A stretch of DNA of 64,000 nt from Mesorhizobium sp. SARCC-RB16n (GCF_008520305.1 NZ_ML703263.1:421544-485543), one strand, 5' to 3'. Numbered from the stretch's first letter, positions 25,692 through 35,340 are shown. Program-made: numbers and translations. The notes: generated from the sequence alone by a model not told the origin.

Positions 25692-28061
25692 ATGAGCCAG
25701 TCGCCCTACCCCGCCGTGACAGCCGGACCGCCCAGGCCAAGCCTGATCCTGCGGCCCGGCCAGATCGCGCTGCCGGCCGGCGTGGAGCGCTATACCGTAC
25801 AGGGCAATGGCGCGGTCCTGATCGAGGTCGAGGCCGGCGACACGATCACGGTTCGCAATGTCGAGGGTGGCCAGGCCTGCGAATTGCTGGCCTGGGACAA
25901 GTCGGGCGTCACCGACCCCAGCATTCTCGGCGAAAAATCCAATAGCAATGCCGCCGGCGTCAAGGCGCTGCTCGCCGAGGGCGACGACAGTCTCGGCACA
26001 CTGCGCCGCGGACTCGAACGTCGCCAGGTTCAGCTTGACCAGGCCAAGGCGGTGCGCGTGTTTGGCGGCGCCACTCCGGCCGGTACCGAGCAGGCATTCG
26101 CGATAGCGCGCGATGGTGCGATGCTGATTGGCGCGCCCGGCGGACCGATGCTGGTCGATGGCCACGACACGGCGACGCCACTCAGCGTCATCGTGCGGCG
26201 AAACACGATCCGCCTGAAGGCAAAATCCCGGCTTGCCGATCCACTGGCCGATCCGGTGCTCGATCTGCGCGTCCATTCGGCGACGGCGGAATCCTATTTC
26301 GTCAAGGCGGGCGACTATCTGCAGATCATCGATGTCGACGGGCGCCAGTGCACCGACTTCCAGTGTTTCTCGGCGCGCAAGCTGGACAAGGGGCTCGACC
26401 ATCCGCTCGACGTCACGACGACGCGCACGCTGATGGGCGCGAGCTATCCGATGCCCGGCCTGCATTCGAAATATTATGACCAGGACATGGAGCCGTTGGT
26501 CGAGGTGGTGCAGGACACGTGCGGCCGGCACGACGCTTTCGCGCTCGCCTGCGCTGCCAAATATTACGACGATATCGGCTATCCCGGCCACACCAACTGC
26601 TCTGAGAATTTCAACCGTGCGCTGGACGGCAAGGGCGTCAATCCCCGCGCCGGCTGGATGGCGATCAATTTCTTCTTCAACACGGCGATCGACGCGCATG
26701 GCGTCATGGTGTCGGACGAGCCATGGTCGCGGGCCGGCGACTATGTGCTGCTCAGGGCGCTGACCGACATCGTCTGCGTCTCCTCCGCCTGCCCCGACGA
26801 CACGACGCCGGCCAATGGCTGGGACCTGACCGACATCCACGTGCGGACCTATTCCGGCCAGCACAAATTCTCGCGAGCGATCGCCAGACGCATGACGCCC
26901 GATTCGGAACCGAAAATGACCCGCGAGACAGCCTTTCACCAGAGCTTTGCCAAGCACACGCGCGACTTCGTCGAGTACAGGGGCTATTGGCTGGCCAATT
27001 CCTTCGCCAGGGAAGGAGCCATCGCCGAATACTGGGCCTGCCGGCAAGACGCGGTGATCATGGACCTGTCGCCGCTGCGCAAATTCGAGGTCACCGGCCC
27101 GGATTCGGAAGCGCTGCTGCAATACACGCTGACCCGTGACGTCAAGAAACTCGGCATCGGCCAGGTCGTCTACTCCGCCATGTGCTACGAGCATGGCGGC
27201 ATGATCGACGACGGCACGCTGCTGCGGCTCGGCAAGGATAATTTCCGCTGGGTCGGCGGCGACGACCTGTCCGGCGAATGGCTGCGCGAGACGGCGACAA
27301 AGCTCGGCCTCAACGTGCTGGTGCGCTCGTCCACCGACCAGATGCACAATATCGCCGTGCAGGGGCCAAAGAGCCGCGACATCTTGAAAGAGGTGATCTG
27401 GACTTCACCCTTACAGCCGTCGATCGAGGAACTTGAATGGTTCCGTTTCGCGGTCGCCCGCATTGGTGGGGGCAATGGCATTCCCGTCGTCGTCTCTCGC
27501 ACCGGCTACACGGGCGAACTCGGCTACGAGATCTGGTGCCATCCGCGCGACGCCGAAAAGGTGTTCGACGCGATATGGGCAGCCGGCCAGCCGCACGGAC
27601 TGAAGCCGATGGGCTTGCAGGCGCTCGACATGGTGCGCATCGAGGCCGGGCTGATCTTCGCCGGTTACGAATTTTCCGACCAGACCGATCCGTTCGAGGC
27701 CGGCATCGGCTTCACCGTGCCGCTCAAGAGCAAGACCGACGATTTCATCGGCCGCGAGGCGCTGATCCGGCGCAAGGACCATCCGCAGACGAAACTGGTC
27801 GGCCTCGACATCGACGGCAATGTCGCCGTCGGCCATGGCGACTGCGTCCATGTCGGCCGTGCCCAGATCGGCGTCGTCACCTCGGGCATGCGCTCGCCTG
27901 TGCTGAGCAAGAACATCGCTCTGGCGCGGCTCGACGTCACCCACGCCGCCATCGGCACGGAGGTCGAGATCGGCAAGCTCGACGGCCATGCCAAGCGGCT
28001 GCCGGCGCGGGTCGTTGCCTTTGCCCACTACGATCCGCAAAAGACCAAACCACGTTCCTGA
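25692..28061 (+). CDS. tdm: TMAO demethylase/aldolase (DUF1989-GcvT fusion)
   Basis: Protein of 789 residues that splits TMAO to dimethylamine and formaldehyde and can hand the formaldehyde to tetrahydrofolate. The N-terminal ~395 residues are DUF1989. They seem to hold two copies, a degenerate one (~25-165; GDTITVRNVEGGQACELL) and a complete one (~190-390; GDYLQIIDVDGRQCTDFQ, then Cys-containing HTNCSENF and SSACPDDTTPANGW, candidate zinc ligands). The last ~380 residues are a GcvT-type domain (MDLSPLRKFEVTGP; VVSRTGYTGELGYEIWC). The ATG at 25692 is preferred to a TTG 24 bases earlier. A strong hairpin follows the stop. Domain order and length fit Tdm of methylotrophs and roseobacters. Confidence 0.93.
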   Translation: MSQSPYPAVTAGPPRPSLILRPGQIALPAGVERYTVQGNGAVLIEVEAGDTITVRNVEGGQACELLAWDKSGVTDPSILGEKSNSNAAGVKALLAEGDDSLGTLRRGLERRQVQLDQAKAVRVFGGATPAGTEQAFAIARDGAMLIGAPGGPMLVDGHDTATPLSVIVRRNTIRLKAKSRLADPLADPVLDLRVHSATAESYFVKAGDYLQIIDVDGRQCTDFQCFSARKLDKGLDHPLDVTTTRTLMGASYPMPGLHSKYYDQDMEPLVEVVQDTCGRHDAFALACAAKYYDDIGYPGHTNCSENFNRALDGKGVNPRAGWMAINFFFNTAIDAHGVMVSDEPWSRAGDYVLLRALTDIVCVSSACPDDTTPANGWDLTDIHVRTYSGQHKFSRAIARRMTPDSEPKMTRETAFHQSFAKHTRDFVEYRGYWLANSFAREGAIAEYWACRQDAVIMDLSPLRKFEVTGPDSEALLQYTLTRDVKKLGIGQVVYSAMCYEHGGMIDDGTLLRLGKDNFRWVGGDDLSGEWLRETATKLGLNVLVRSSTDQMHNIAVQGPKSRDILKEVIWTSPLQPSIEELEWFRFAVARIGGGNGIPVVVSRTGYTGELGYEIWCHPRDAEKVFDAIWAAGQPHGLKPMGLQALDMVRIEAGLIFAGYEFSDQTDPFEAGIGFTVPLKSKTDDFIGREALIRRKDHPQTKLVGLDIDGNVAVGHGDCVHVGRAQIGVVTSGMRSPVLSKNIALARLDVTHAAIGTEVEIGKLDGHAKRLPARVVAFAHYDPQKTKPRS

Positions 28062-28080
28062 GCTGCCCTTTTGGGATCAC

Positions 28081-28113
28081 AAAGCCTCCGTCGTCGACGC
28101 CGACGGAGGCTTT
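28081..28113 (+). terminator. Rho-independent-type terminator after tdm
   Basis: Perfect 13-base stem AAAGCCTCCGTCG / CGACGGAGGCTTT with a 7-base loop, 20 bases after the tdm stop. Confidence 0.85.
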
Positions 28114-28313
28114 GCCGTTCGCGCGCGTAAGCGTGATGTGCATGGCTTCACAAATCGCTTGACGTGAAAGCGCGCCGGATCAATCTTCACTCTTAAGAAA
28201 AAAATACGACTGAGTGGAAACACTGCGGCCGGAACAATCATTTGCCGGGGAGCAAGCTTCGCGTAGCCGAGGCATCGCTGGCGGGGAACATCGAAAAAGG
28301 GGAACTCATCGAC

Positions 28314-30023
28314 ATGAGCACGATAAGTACGGTCCTGGACCAGCCTGCCGAAAGCAAGCTGCTCAGGCATATCGACTGGCGCGGCGCCTTCTGGGTGGCG
28401 AGCGGCGTTCCGGCGCTGGTTCTGTTCTCGATCGGCGGCATTGCCGGCACGACGGGAAAGCTGGCCTTCCTGATCTGGACGGTGTCCATGATCATGGGCT
28501 TCCTGCAGTCCTTTACCTATGCCGAGATCGCCGGCCTGTTTCCGAACAAGTCTGGTGGCGCCTCGATCTACGGCGCCACGGCCTGGCTGCGCTATTCCAA
28601 GTTCATCGCGCCGCTGTCGGTGTGGTGCAACTGGTTCGCCTGGTCGCCGGTGCTGTCGCTCGGCTGTTCGATCGCCGCCGCCTACATCCTCAACGCGCTG
28701 GCGCCGGTGCCGCTGTTCACCGAAACCTCGCCCGATGTCGTCGCCTACATCGCCGCGCATGCCGGAACGAGTGCCGCCGATGCCATCACGGCGGTGACGG
28801 CCGCGGCGACGCCGGCGATCCGCAACTGGACGCTGTGGAGCCACACGCTGGGACCGGTTTCGTTCACGCTCAACGCCACCTTCTTCATCGGCGCGGTGCT
28901 GATGCTGATCATCTTCTCGATCCAGCATCGCGGCATCCTGGGCACCGCCAGCGTGCAGAAATATATCGGCCTGCTGGTCATCATCCCGATGCTGATCGTG
29001 GGCGTGGTGCCGATCTTCACCGGTCAGATCGACTGGTCGAACTTTTCGCCGCTGGTGCCGCTCGCCGCCGCTTACGCACCCGAGCCCGGATCCTGGAACA
29101 TCGCCGGCTGGACATTGGCGCTCGGCGGCATGTTCATCGCCGCGTGGTCGACCTATGGTTTTGAGACCGCCGTCTGCTACACGTCGGAATTCAAGAACCC
29201 CGGCACCGATACGTTCAAGGCGATCTTCTATTCCGGCCTGCTCTGCATGCTCCTCTTCATCCTGGTGCCCTTCACCTTCCAGGGCGTGCTGGGCCTGAAC
29301 GGCATGCTGGCGACGCCGATCGTCGATGGCTCCGGCGTGGCCGATGCGCTGGCCGGCATGGTCGGCGGCGGCAAGCTCATCCACAGTCTGCTTGTGATGC
29401 TGATGATCCTGGCGCTGGTGCTGTGCATCATGACAGCGATGGCCGGCTCCTCGCGCACGCTCTACCAGGGCTCGGTCGATGGCTGGCTGCCGCGCTATCT
29501 CAGTCACGTCAACGAGCATGGCGCGCCGACGCGGGCCATGTGGACCGACCTCTGCTTCAATCTGGTCGTGCTGGCCATCGCCTCGGCCGACGCGACGAGC
29601 TTCTTCTTCATCCTCGCCGTGTCGAACTGCGGCTACATCATCTTCAACTTCCTCAACCTCAATGCCGGCTGGATCCACCGCATCGACAACGGTCATATCG
29701 TACGGCCATGGAAAGCGCCGAGCTGGCTCTTGGGGATCGGGGCGATCTTCGCCTATGTCAACGCCATCTTCATGGGCGCAGGCGCCAAGGTGTGGAACCC
29801 GATGGCGCTGTGGGCGGGGCTGATCACGGCCGCGCTGATCATCCCGGTGTTCTGCTTCCGCCACTATATCCAGGACAAGGGCAAATTCCCCGATCATATG
29901 CTGGCCGACCTCGGCATGGCGGGAGCCGACCTTTCGGTCAAAAAGGCGGGCATGCTGCCCTATCTGACGCTGGTCGCCGGCGTGGCGGTCATGCTCATCG
30001 CCAATTGGGTATTCGTCATCTGA
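28314..30023 (+). CDS. APC-superfamily permease at the end of the methylated-amine island
   Basis: Integral membrane carrier of 569 residues with about 12-14 helices. Helix 1 has the APC GIAG-like turn (LFSIGGIAGTTGKL) and the next loop reads FPNKSGGASIYGATAWLRY, typical of amino acid/amine exchangers. It is separated from tdm by a terminator and a 200-base leader, so it has its own promoter; AAGGGGA precedes the ATG at 28314. Context suggests uptake or exchange of TMA, dimethylamine, methylamine or a methylated amino compound, but nothing in the sequence fixes the substrate. It differs clearly from the 467-residue permease at 13282. Confidence 0.78.
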   Translation: MSTISTVLDQPAESKLLRHIDWRGAFWVASGVPALVLFSIGGIAGTTGKLAFLIWTVSMIMGFLQSFTYAEIAGLFPNKSGGASIYGATAWLRYSKFIAPLSVWCNWFAWSPVLSLGCSIAAAYILNALAPVPLFTETSPDVVAYIAAHAGTSAADAITAVTAAATPAIRNWTLWSHTLGPVSFTLNATFFIGAVLMLIIFSIQHRGILGTASVQKYIGLLVIIPMLIVGVVPIFTGQIDWSNFSPLVPLAAAYAPEPGSWNIAGWTLALGGMFIAAWSTYGFETAVCYTSEFKNPGTDTFKAIFYSGLLCMLLFILVPFTFQGVLGLNGMLATPIVDGSGVADALAGMVGGGKLIHSLLVMLMILALVLCIMTAMAGSSRTLYQGSVDGWLPRYLSHVNEHGAPTRAMWTDLCFNLVVLAIASADATSFFFILAVSNCGYIIFNFLNLNAGWIHRIDNGHIVRPWKAPSWLLGIGAIFAYVNAIFMGAGAKVWNPMALWAGLITAALIIPVFCFRHYIQDKGKFPDHMLADLGMAGADLSVKKAGMLPYLTLVAGVAVMLIANWVFVI

Positions 30024-30057
30024 TGATCTGACCGCGGCCCAAGCCACTGCATCAAGG

Positions 30058-30094
30058 AAAACCGGCCGGTCGATTTGCGACCGGCCGGTTTTTT
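30058..30094. terminator. Two-way terminator between the permease and RND genes
   Basis: Perfect 15-base stem AAAACCGGCCGGTCG / CGACCGGCCGGTTTT with loop ATTTG, a T-run on the plus strand and an A-run on the other side. It lies between two convergent stop codons and should work in both directions. Confidence 0.9.
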
Positions 30095-30095
30095 C

Positions 30096-33000
30096 TTATT
30101 CCGCCGCCAACGCCAATTGCGGCCGTTCGATGCCTTCGATCTCTCCTGGCTCCTGGGCCTGCTCGTCGGTCTTCGCCTTCTTCGGCTCGCGGCCGAAGAA
30201 GAGCGCATATCCCGCCGGCAGCACCAGGATGGTCAGCACGGTCGCGACCAGAATACCGCCCATCATGGCGTAGGCGAGCGGGCCCCAGAACACGGCGCGC
30301 GAGATCGGGATCAGTGCCAGCACCGCGGTCATCGCCGTCAGCACGATCGGCCTGAAGCGGCGCACCGCCGAGCCGATGATCGCTTCGGAACGATCCATGC
30401 CCCTGGCAATGTCCTGGTCGATCTGGTCGACCAGGATGATCGAGTTGCGCATGATGATGCCGAGCAGCGCGATGACGCCGAGGATGGCGACGAAGCCGAA
30501 TGGCGCGCCGCTGATCAGCAGAGCCGCGGCAGCGCCGATGATGCCGAGCGGGCCGGTCGCCAGCACCAGCATCGCCTTGCCGAAGTTCTGTAGCTGGATC
30601 ATCAGCAGCACGACGATGATGGCCAGCATGATCGGCGCCTTGGCGGCAATCGAAGCCTGGCTTTCGGCCGAATCCTCGGCCCCGCCCTGAATCTCGATCT
30701 TGTAACCGGGCGCCAGGCCGTCGCGCAGACCCTGCATGTCCTTGTACATCTTGGTGACGACGTCGTTGGACTGCACGCCGTCGGGCAAAGTGGCGCGCAC
30801 CGAGATGGTCGGCAGGCGGTCGCGGCGCCACTCTATGCCTTGCTCCAGCACAGGCACCACCTTGGCGACCTGCGACAGCGGCACGAAGCCGCCGAAATCG
30901 GTCGGGATATAGACCGAGTCGACCGAGGACAGCAGGCTGCGGCTGGCATCCGGCTCGCGGGCGACGATGGACACCGTCTCCTCGCCGTCACGGAAATCGT
31001 CGAGCGGCGCGCCGGACATCGCGGCCTGCAGCATCTGGCGGATGCGCTGCGAGGTGACGCCGAGCGCACGGGCGCGATCCTGGTCGATGACCAGCTTCAT
31101 CGCCGGCACTGGCTCCAGCCAGTCGTCATGAACGGCGCCAAGCAGCGGATCCTCGCGGAACTTCGCCTTCACCTGGTCGGCGATGCGGCGCACCTCCTGA
31201 CGATCCGGACCCATGACGCGCATCTGCACGGGCCAGCCCGTCGGCGGTCCGAGGAACAGGCGGTCAACCTTGGCGCGGATCGACGGGAAATCCTGCGCCA
31301 GAACCGTGCGCAGCTTGACGATCAGCCGCTCGCGGGCCGGCTCGTCATTGGCCATGACAAGCATCTGGGCGAAATTCGGGTTGCGCAGTTGCTGGTCGAG
31401 CGGCAGGAAGAAGCGCGGGGCGCCTTCGCCGATATAGGTGGCGATGAAACGCTTGTCCTTGTCGTCCATCATCTTGGCTTCCAGGGCCTTGGCCTGCGTC
31501 TCGACTTCCTTGATGCTGGTGCCTTCCGGCAGCCAGAGGTCGACGAGGATTTCGGGCCGAGACGATTGTGGGAAGAAGTTCTGCGGGATGAACTGGAAGG
31601 CCCACAGGCTGGTGCCGAAGGTCACCAGCGTCATGACCAGCACGATGATGCGGTGGCGCACCGCCCAGCCGACGGTCGAGCGAAGCCGGCGGTAGAAACG
31701 CGTGTCGAAGGCATCGTGGTGGGTGCCGGCATGCTTGCGCTGCTTGAGGATCATATGCCCCAGCCACGGCGTGAAATAGACCGCCACGAACCACGACACG
31801 ATCAGCGCGATGCCGACGACATAGAACAGGGTGCGCACATATTCGCCAGCCGTCGAGGCGGCGAAGCCGACCGGGATGAAGCCGGCGGTGGTGATCAGCG
31901 TGCCGGTCAGCATCGGGAAGGCGGTCGAGGAATAGGCGAAGCTCGCCGCCTCGATCTTGACCAACCCCTCCTCGAGCTTCCGCTCCATCATCTCGACGAC
32001 GATCATGGCATCGTCGACGAGCAAGCCGAGCGCGATGATCAGCGCGCCCAGCGAGATGCGCTGCAGGTCGATGCCGATTTCGTACATGATGGCGAATGTG
32101 GCGGCGAGCACCAGCGGTATGGCGATGGCGATCACCAGGCCCGAGCGCCAGCCGATCGACAGGAACGAGACGACAAGCACGATCAGCAGCGCCTCGCCGA
32201 GCGCATGCATGAACTCGGCGACCGCGTCCGTGACGACGCCGGGCTGGTCGGAAATCTGGTCGACCGAAACGCCATAGGGAAGCGCTTCCTCGAAGTGCTT
32301 GTAGGTCGCCTCGACATCCTTGCCGACGTCGGTGACCTTAAAACCCTTGGCCATGACGACGCCAAGCTGCACGCTGTCATGACCATTGAAGCGGTATTTG
32401 CGCTGGAAGGGATCTTCCAGCCCCGAAGTGACGGTGGCGATGTCGCCCAGCCGGGTGACCTGACCGCCGGCGCGCAGGCGCAGCTCGCGGATGTCGGCGG
32501 CCTTGGCGACGTCGCCTTCGACCGAAATGCGCACCGAATTGACGCCGGTATCGACGGAACCAGCCGGGTCGACGTTGTTCTGGCCCTTGATCGCGTTCTG
32601 CAGGTCGGTCAGCGTCAGGCCGCGTTCGGCCAGCGCCTTGGACGAGACGTCGATGTAGAGTTTTTCCGGCTGGTCGCCGATGATGACCGCCTTTTCGACG
32701 CCAGGCGTCGTCAAGAGCATATCGCGCGCCTGGATGGCGAACTTCTTCAGCTCCGGATAGGAGAAGCCGTCGCCGCTGATCGAATGCAGCGTGATGAAGG
32801 TGTCACCGAATTCGTCGTTGAAATAGGGGCCGAGCAGGCCCTGCGGCAGGTCGCCCTGGATATCGCTGACCTTCTTGCGCACCTGATAGAAGGCGTCCTT
32901 GACTTCTTCGGCATTGGTGTCGCCCTTGATCTGGACGGTGATAATGGCGCTGCCGGCCCGGGTGAAGGAACGCACGAAGTCGAGATGCGGCGTCTCCTGC

Positions 33001-33242
33001 AGTTTGCGCTCGATCTTGTTGACGACCTGGTCTTCCATCTCCTGGATCGAGGAGCCCGGCCAGATCGCCTGCACGACCATGACGCGGAAGGTGAAGTCGG
33101 GATCTTCCTTCTGGCCCATGCGCATCAGGCCGAGCGCGCCGGCGATGATGATCAGCCCGAACAGGAACCGTGCGATGGAGGGATGGCCGATTGCCCAACG
33201 CGAGAGATTGAAGGGCCGCTTTTCTTCAGTGGAGGTCGTCAT
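30096..33242 (-). CDS. RND-family efflux pump, inner-membrane subunit
   Basis: Proton-driven exporter of 1048 residues with the usual 12 helices and two large periplasmic loops. The proton-relay Asp pair is in GLLVDDAMIVVEMMERKL (about residue 408). The N-terminal helix (RFLFGLIIIAGALGLMRMGQKEDPDFTFRVMVV) and PGSSIQEMEDQV are typical of the AcrB/CzcA-like HAE group found in rhizobia. It would export drugs, bile-like compounds or plant phenolics with the fusion protein gene 260 bases upstream. No outer-membrane channel gene is nearby. The start at 33242 (MTTSTEEKRPF) gives the expected length; its ribosome site is weak. Confidence 0.9.
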   Translation of the reverse strand: MTTSTEEKRPFNLSRWAIGHPSIARFLFGLIIIAGALGLMRMGQKEDPDFTFRVMVVQAIWPGSSIQEMEDQVVNKIERKLQETPHLDFVRSFTRAGSAIITVQIKGDTNAEEVKDAFYQVRKKVSDIQGDLPQGLLGPYFNDEFGDTFITLHSISGDGFSYPELKKFAIQARDMLLTTPGVEKAVIIGDQPEKLYIDVSSKALAERGLTLTDLQNAIKGQNNVDPAGSVDTGVNSVRISVEGDVAKAADIRELRLRAGGQVTRLGDIATVTSGLEDPFQRKYRFNGHDSVQLGVVMAKGFKVTDVGKDVEATYKHFEEALPYGVSVDQISDQPGVVTDAVAEFMHALGEALLIVLVVSFLSIGWRSGLVIAIAIPLVLAATFAIMYEIGIDLQRISLGALIIALGLLVDDAMIVVEMMERKLEEGLVKIEAASFAYSSTAFPMLTGTLITTAGFIPVGFAASTAGEYVRTLFYVVGIALIVSWFVAVYFTPWLGHMILKQRKHAGTHHDAFDTRFYRRLRSTVGWAVRHRIIVLVMTLVTFGTSLWAFQFIPQNFFPQSSRPEILVDLWLPEGTSIKEVETQAKALEAKMMDDKDKRFIATYIGEGAPRFFLPLDQQLRNPNFAQMLVMANDEPARERLIVKLRTVLAQDFPSIRAKVDRLFLGPPTGWPVQMRVMGPDRQEVRRIADQVKAKFREDPLLGAVHDDWLEPVPAMKLVIDQDRARALGVTSQRIRQMLQAAMSGAPLDDFRDGEETVSIVAREPDASRSLLSSVDSVYIPTDFGGFVPLSQVAKVVPVLEQGIEWRRDRLPTISVRATLPDGVQSNDVVTKMYKDMQGLRDGLAPGYKIEIQGGAEDSAESQASIAAKAPIMLAIIVVLLMIQLQNFGKAMLVLATGPLGIIGAAAALLISGAPFGFVAILGVIALLGIIMRNSIILVDQIDQDIARGMDRSEAIIGSAVRRFRPIVLTAMTAVLALIPISRAVFWGPLAYAMMGGILVATVLTILVLPAGYALFFGREPKKAKTDEQAQEPGEIEGIERPQLALAAE

Positions 33243-33500
33243 CGGTGCTGGTCCACTTTGCTTGGTTGCCGGCGCCCTGGTGCTTCGAGGATGTGCTTCG
33301 AAGAAGCCTGGCGCGCAAAACGAAATCATCTGCGTTCGATACTGGTTTCCGGGCGGCGTCGCTCTTCGAGCGGAGAGACACTCATCGCGGTGGGACGCGA
33401 GGATCGATGCGGGGGTACATCGGCCTTGACGTCTCGACCTTCGGGCGTGCGCCGCCCGGAAACCTGCGGCCGCGGGAACGCGCGGCCGACCTGTCTGTCG

Positions 33501-34637
33501 TCAGCGCAGCTGGCTGGCGCCCTCGGCCGAGGCGGACTGCTGTGTAACGCCGCCGGCGAGTTTTACCTTGAGGTTCTCGGTCATGAACTGTGTACCGGCG
33601 GCGACCACGACATCGCCCGGTTTCAATCCCTCCGCGACCCGCACGCCATCGGCGGCAAACTCTGCGACCTTGACCGGACGGGCATGAACCGTGTCGGCGC
33701 CACGATCGACGGTCCAGACGATCGACTGGCTGTCTTTCTCGGCGAGCGCGCTCAGTGGGATAGACACGAGCTGCTTTTCATTGGCTGCCGACGCTTCGAT
33801 ATTTGCGGTCATGCCGAGAAGCACGCGCGGGTCGTTGGGCAGGCTGACGCGGACGGCAAAGGTGCGCGACTGCGGATCGGCGCTGCCGGCGACCTCGCGA
33901 ACCTTGCCGTCCAGCGCCAGAGCGGCATCGGACCAGAAGCCCGCCTTGACGTCCTTGCCCGGCTTGAATTGCGCGATCTCCATTTCCGGAACCGCGATCA
34001 GCACTTCCTTTTCGCCATCAACCGCGACGGTGACCACCGGCGTGCCCGACCCGACCACCTGGCCGACATCGGCGTTGACCGCCGTGACGATGCCGTCCCT
34101 GTCGGCCTTGAGGTCGGTGTAGCCGACCTGGTTCCTAGCCTGGGCAAGCGTCGAGCGGGCGGAGTCGCGCGTGGCGACAGCCTGGTCATAAGTCAGCGTT
34201 GCCTGTTCGAGCTGCGATTTCGGCGCGAAGTTCTTGGCGAAAAGCTGCTCGGCGCGCTTGCGGGCGAGTTCGACGGTCTCGACCTGCCGTTCGGAGGCAT
34301 CCAGCGCGGCCTGCGCGCTCTTGACCGACAGGTCATAGTCGGAGGGATCGATGCGGGCGAGCACATCGCCAGGCGCCACGCGCTGGCCGATGTCGACGAG
34401 ACGTTCGGTGATCTTGCCGTTGACGCGGAAACCCAGCGTGCTCTCGGTCCGGGCACGCACCGATCCGGAATAGGACAGCGTGCGGGTGTCATGCGCCTGG
34501 GCGATCTCGACTACCTTGACCGGGCGGATGATGTCCTTCACCTCCGCTTTTTCCTGCGAGCAGCCGGCAAGCCCAAGCGATGCGACGATCAGGCCGGCAG
34601 CTGGCAGCTTGCGAAGGATGGAACTGGGCAAAAACAT
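33501..34637 (-). CDS. RND efflux membrane fusion lipoprotein
   Basis: Periplasmic adaptor of 378 residues. It begins with a lipoprotein signal (ASLGLAGC, Cys ~26). A lipoyl half-motif pair (LGFRVNGKITERLVDIGQRVAPGDVLARID and YTDLKADRDGIVTAVNADVGQVV) flanks a helical hairpin (~100-165). Beta-barrel and membrane-proximal domains follow. It links the RND pump to an outer-membrane channel. The two genes are 258 bases apart with no gene between. GGGAG precedes the ATG. Confidence 0.9.
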   Translation of the reverse strand: MFLPSSILRKLPAAGLIVASLGLAGCSQEKAEVKDIIRPVKVVEIAQAHDTRTLSYSGSVRARTESTLGFRVNGKITERLVDIGQRVAPGDVLARIDPSDYDLSVKSAQAALDASERQVETVELARKRAEQLFAKNFAPKSQLEQATLTYDQAVATRDSARSTLAQARNQVGYTDLKADRDGIVTAVNADVGQVVGSGTPVVTVAVDGEKEVLIAVPEMEIAQFKPGKDVKAGFWSDAALALDGKVREVAGSADPQSRTFAVRVSLPNDPRVLLGMTANIEASAANEKQLVSIPLSALAEKDSQSIVWTVDRGADTVHARPVKVAEFAADGVRVAEGLKPGDVVVAAGTQFMTENLKVKLAGGVTQQSASAEGASQLR

Positions 34638-34691
34638 CTTGATACTCCCGACTGGAGACGGACTGTCGACACCGGCACCGACTGGCGGCGG

Positions 34692-35297
34692 CTATTTCAA
34701 GGCTCTGATGGCATAATCGATGAGCTCTTCGGGCATCGCCCGATTGGTCTTTGCGAGGCACTGCGCCACCATCTGCGGATGGCACAGGATGACGGTGGCG
34801 GCACCGAAGCAACGCGACGCGGTCACCGGATCCTGCTTCCTGAACTCGCCGGCTTCGATGCCATCGCTGATCACTTCGGCGAAGAGATCGTGGATGCTGT
34901 CGACATGCTTGTCGATGACGCCCCAGTCGCGCTCGAGGGCGACGATGACCATCTCGTGGACCTTCTGGTCGTCGAGCATGACCTCCATCGTCATCTTGTA
35001 CTGCGCATGCACGTAGCGCCGCAGCCGCTCCTCGGCGCTGATCGGCAGGTGCATGATCTCGTAGGCCATCTTGTAGCTGGCGCCGAGCATCCGGCCACAG
35101 ACGGCCTGGTGGATTTCGACCTTGGAAGCAAAGAAACGATAGATGTTGGCCGGCGACATGCCGAGTTCGCGGGCAATGTCGGCGACGTTGGTCTTGCCGT
35201 AGCCATAGTGCCGGAACAGGCGCTCCGCACAATCGAGAATGCGCGTTACATTTTCCTGTCGGGCGACGTCGGCGACGATGTTGGCGGCTTCGGACAT
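34692..35297 (-). CDS. TetR-family repressor of the RND pump
   Basis: Regulator of 201 residues. The N-terminal helix-turn-helix is clear (ILDCAERLFRHYGYGKTNVADIARELGMSPANIYRFFASK, residues ~20-60); the rest is an all-helical ligand domain with no family-specific motif I can name. It is the first gene of the minus-strand set TetR - fusion protein - pump, 54 bases before the fusion protein. A good TetR-type palindrome lies about 20 bases upstream, so autorepression and pump control are likely. Confidence 0.88.
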   Translation of the reverse strand: MSEAANIVADVARQENVTRILDCAERLFRHYGYGKTNVADIARELGMSPANIYRFFASKVEIHQAVCGRMLGASYKMAYEIMHLPISAEERLRRYVHAQYKMTMEVMLDDQKVHEMVIVALERDWGVIDKHVDSIHDLFAEVISDGIEAGEFRKQDPVTASRCFGAATVILCHPQMVAQCLAKTNRAMPEELIDYAIRALK

Positions 35298-35318
35298 AGC
35301 TCTCTGTCAAATAACGAG

Positions 35319-35340
35319 TGACGAATTTCGATTTTCGTCA
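35319..35340. promoter_or_regulatory. Candidate TetR operator
   Basis: TGACGAA-N8-TTCGTCA, perfect 7-base arms, lying 21 bases upstream of the TetR ATG. Size and spacing fit a TetR dimer site. Confidence 0.55.

Noticed and set aside
30840-35321. A very long open frame on the plus strand, antisense to the RND pump, fusion protein and TetR genes
   Set aside because: It mirrors three well-supported genes on the other strand; long antisense frames are expected in GC-rich coding DNA. The translation has no family features and no ribosome binding site.
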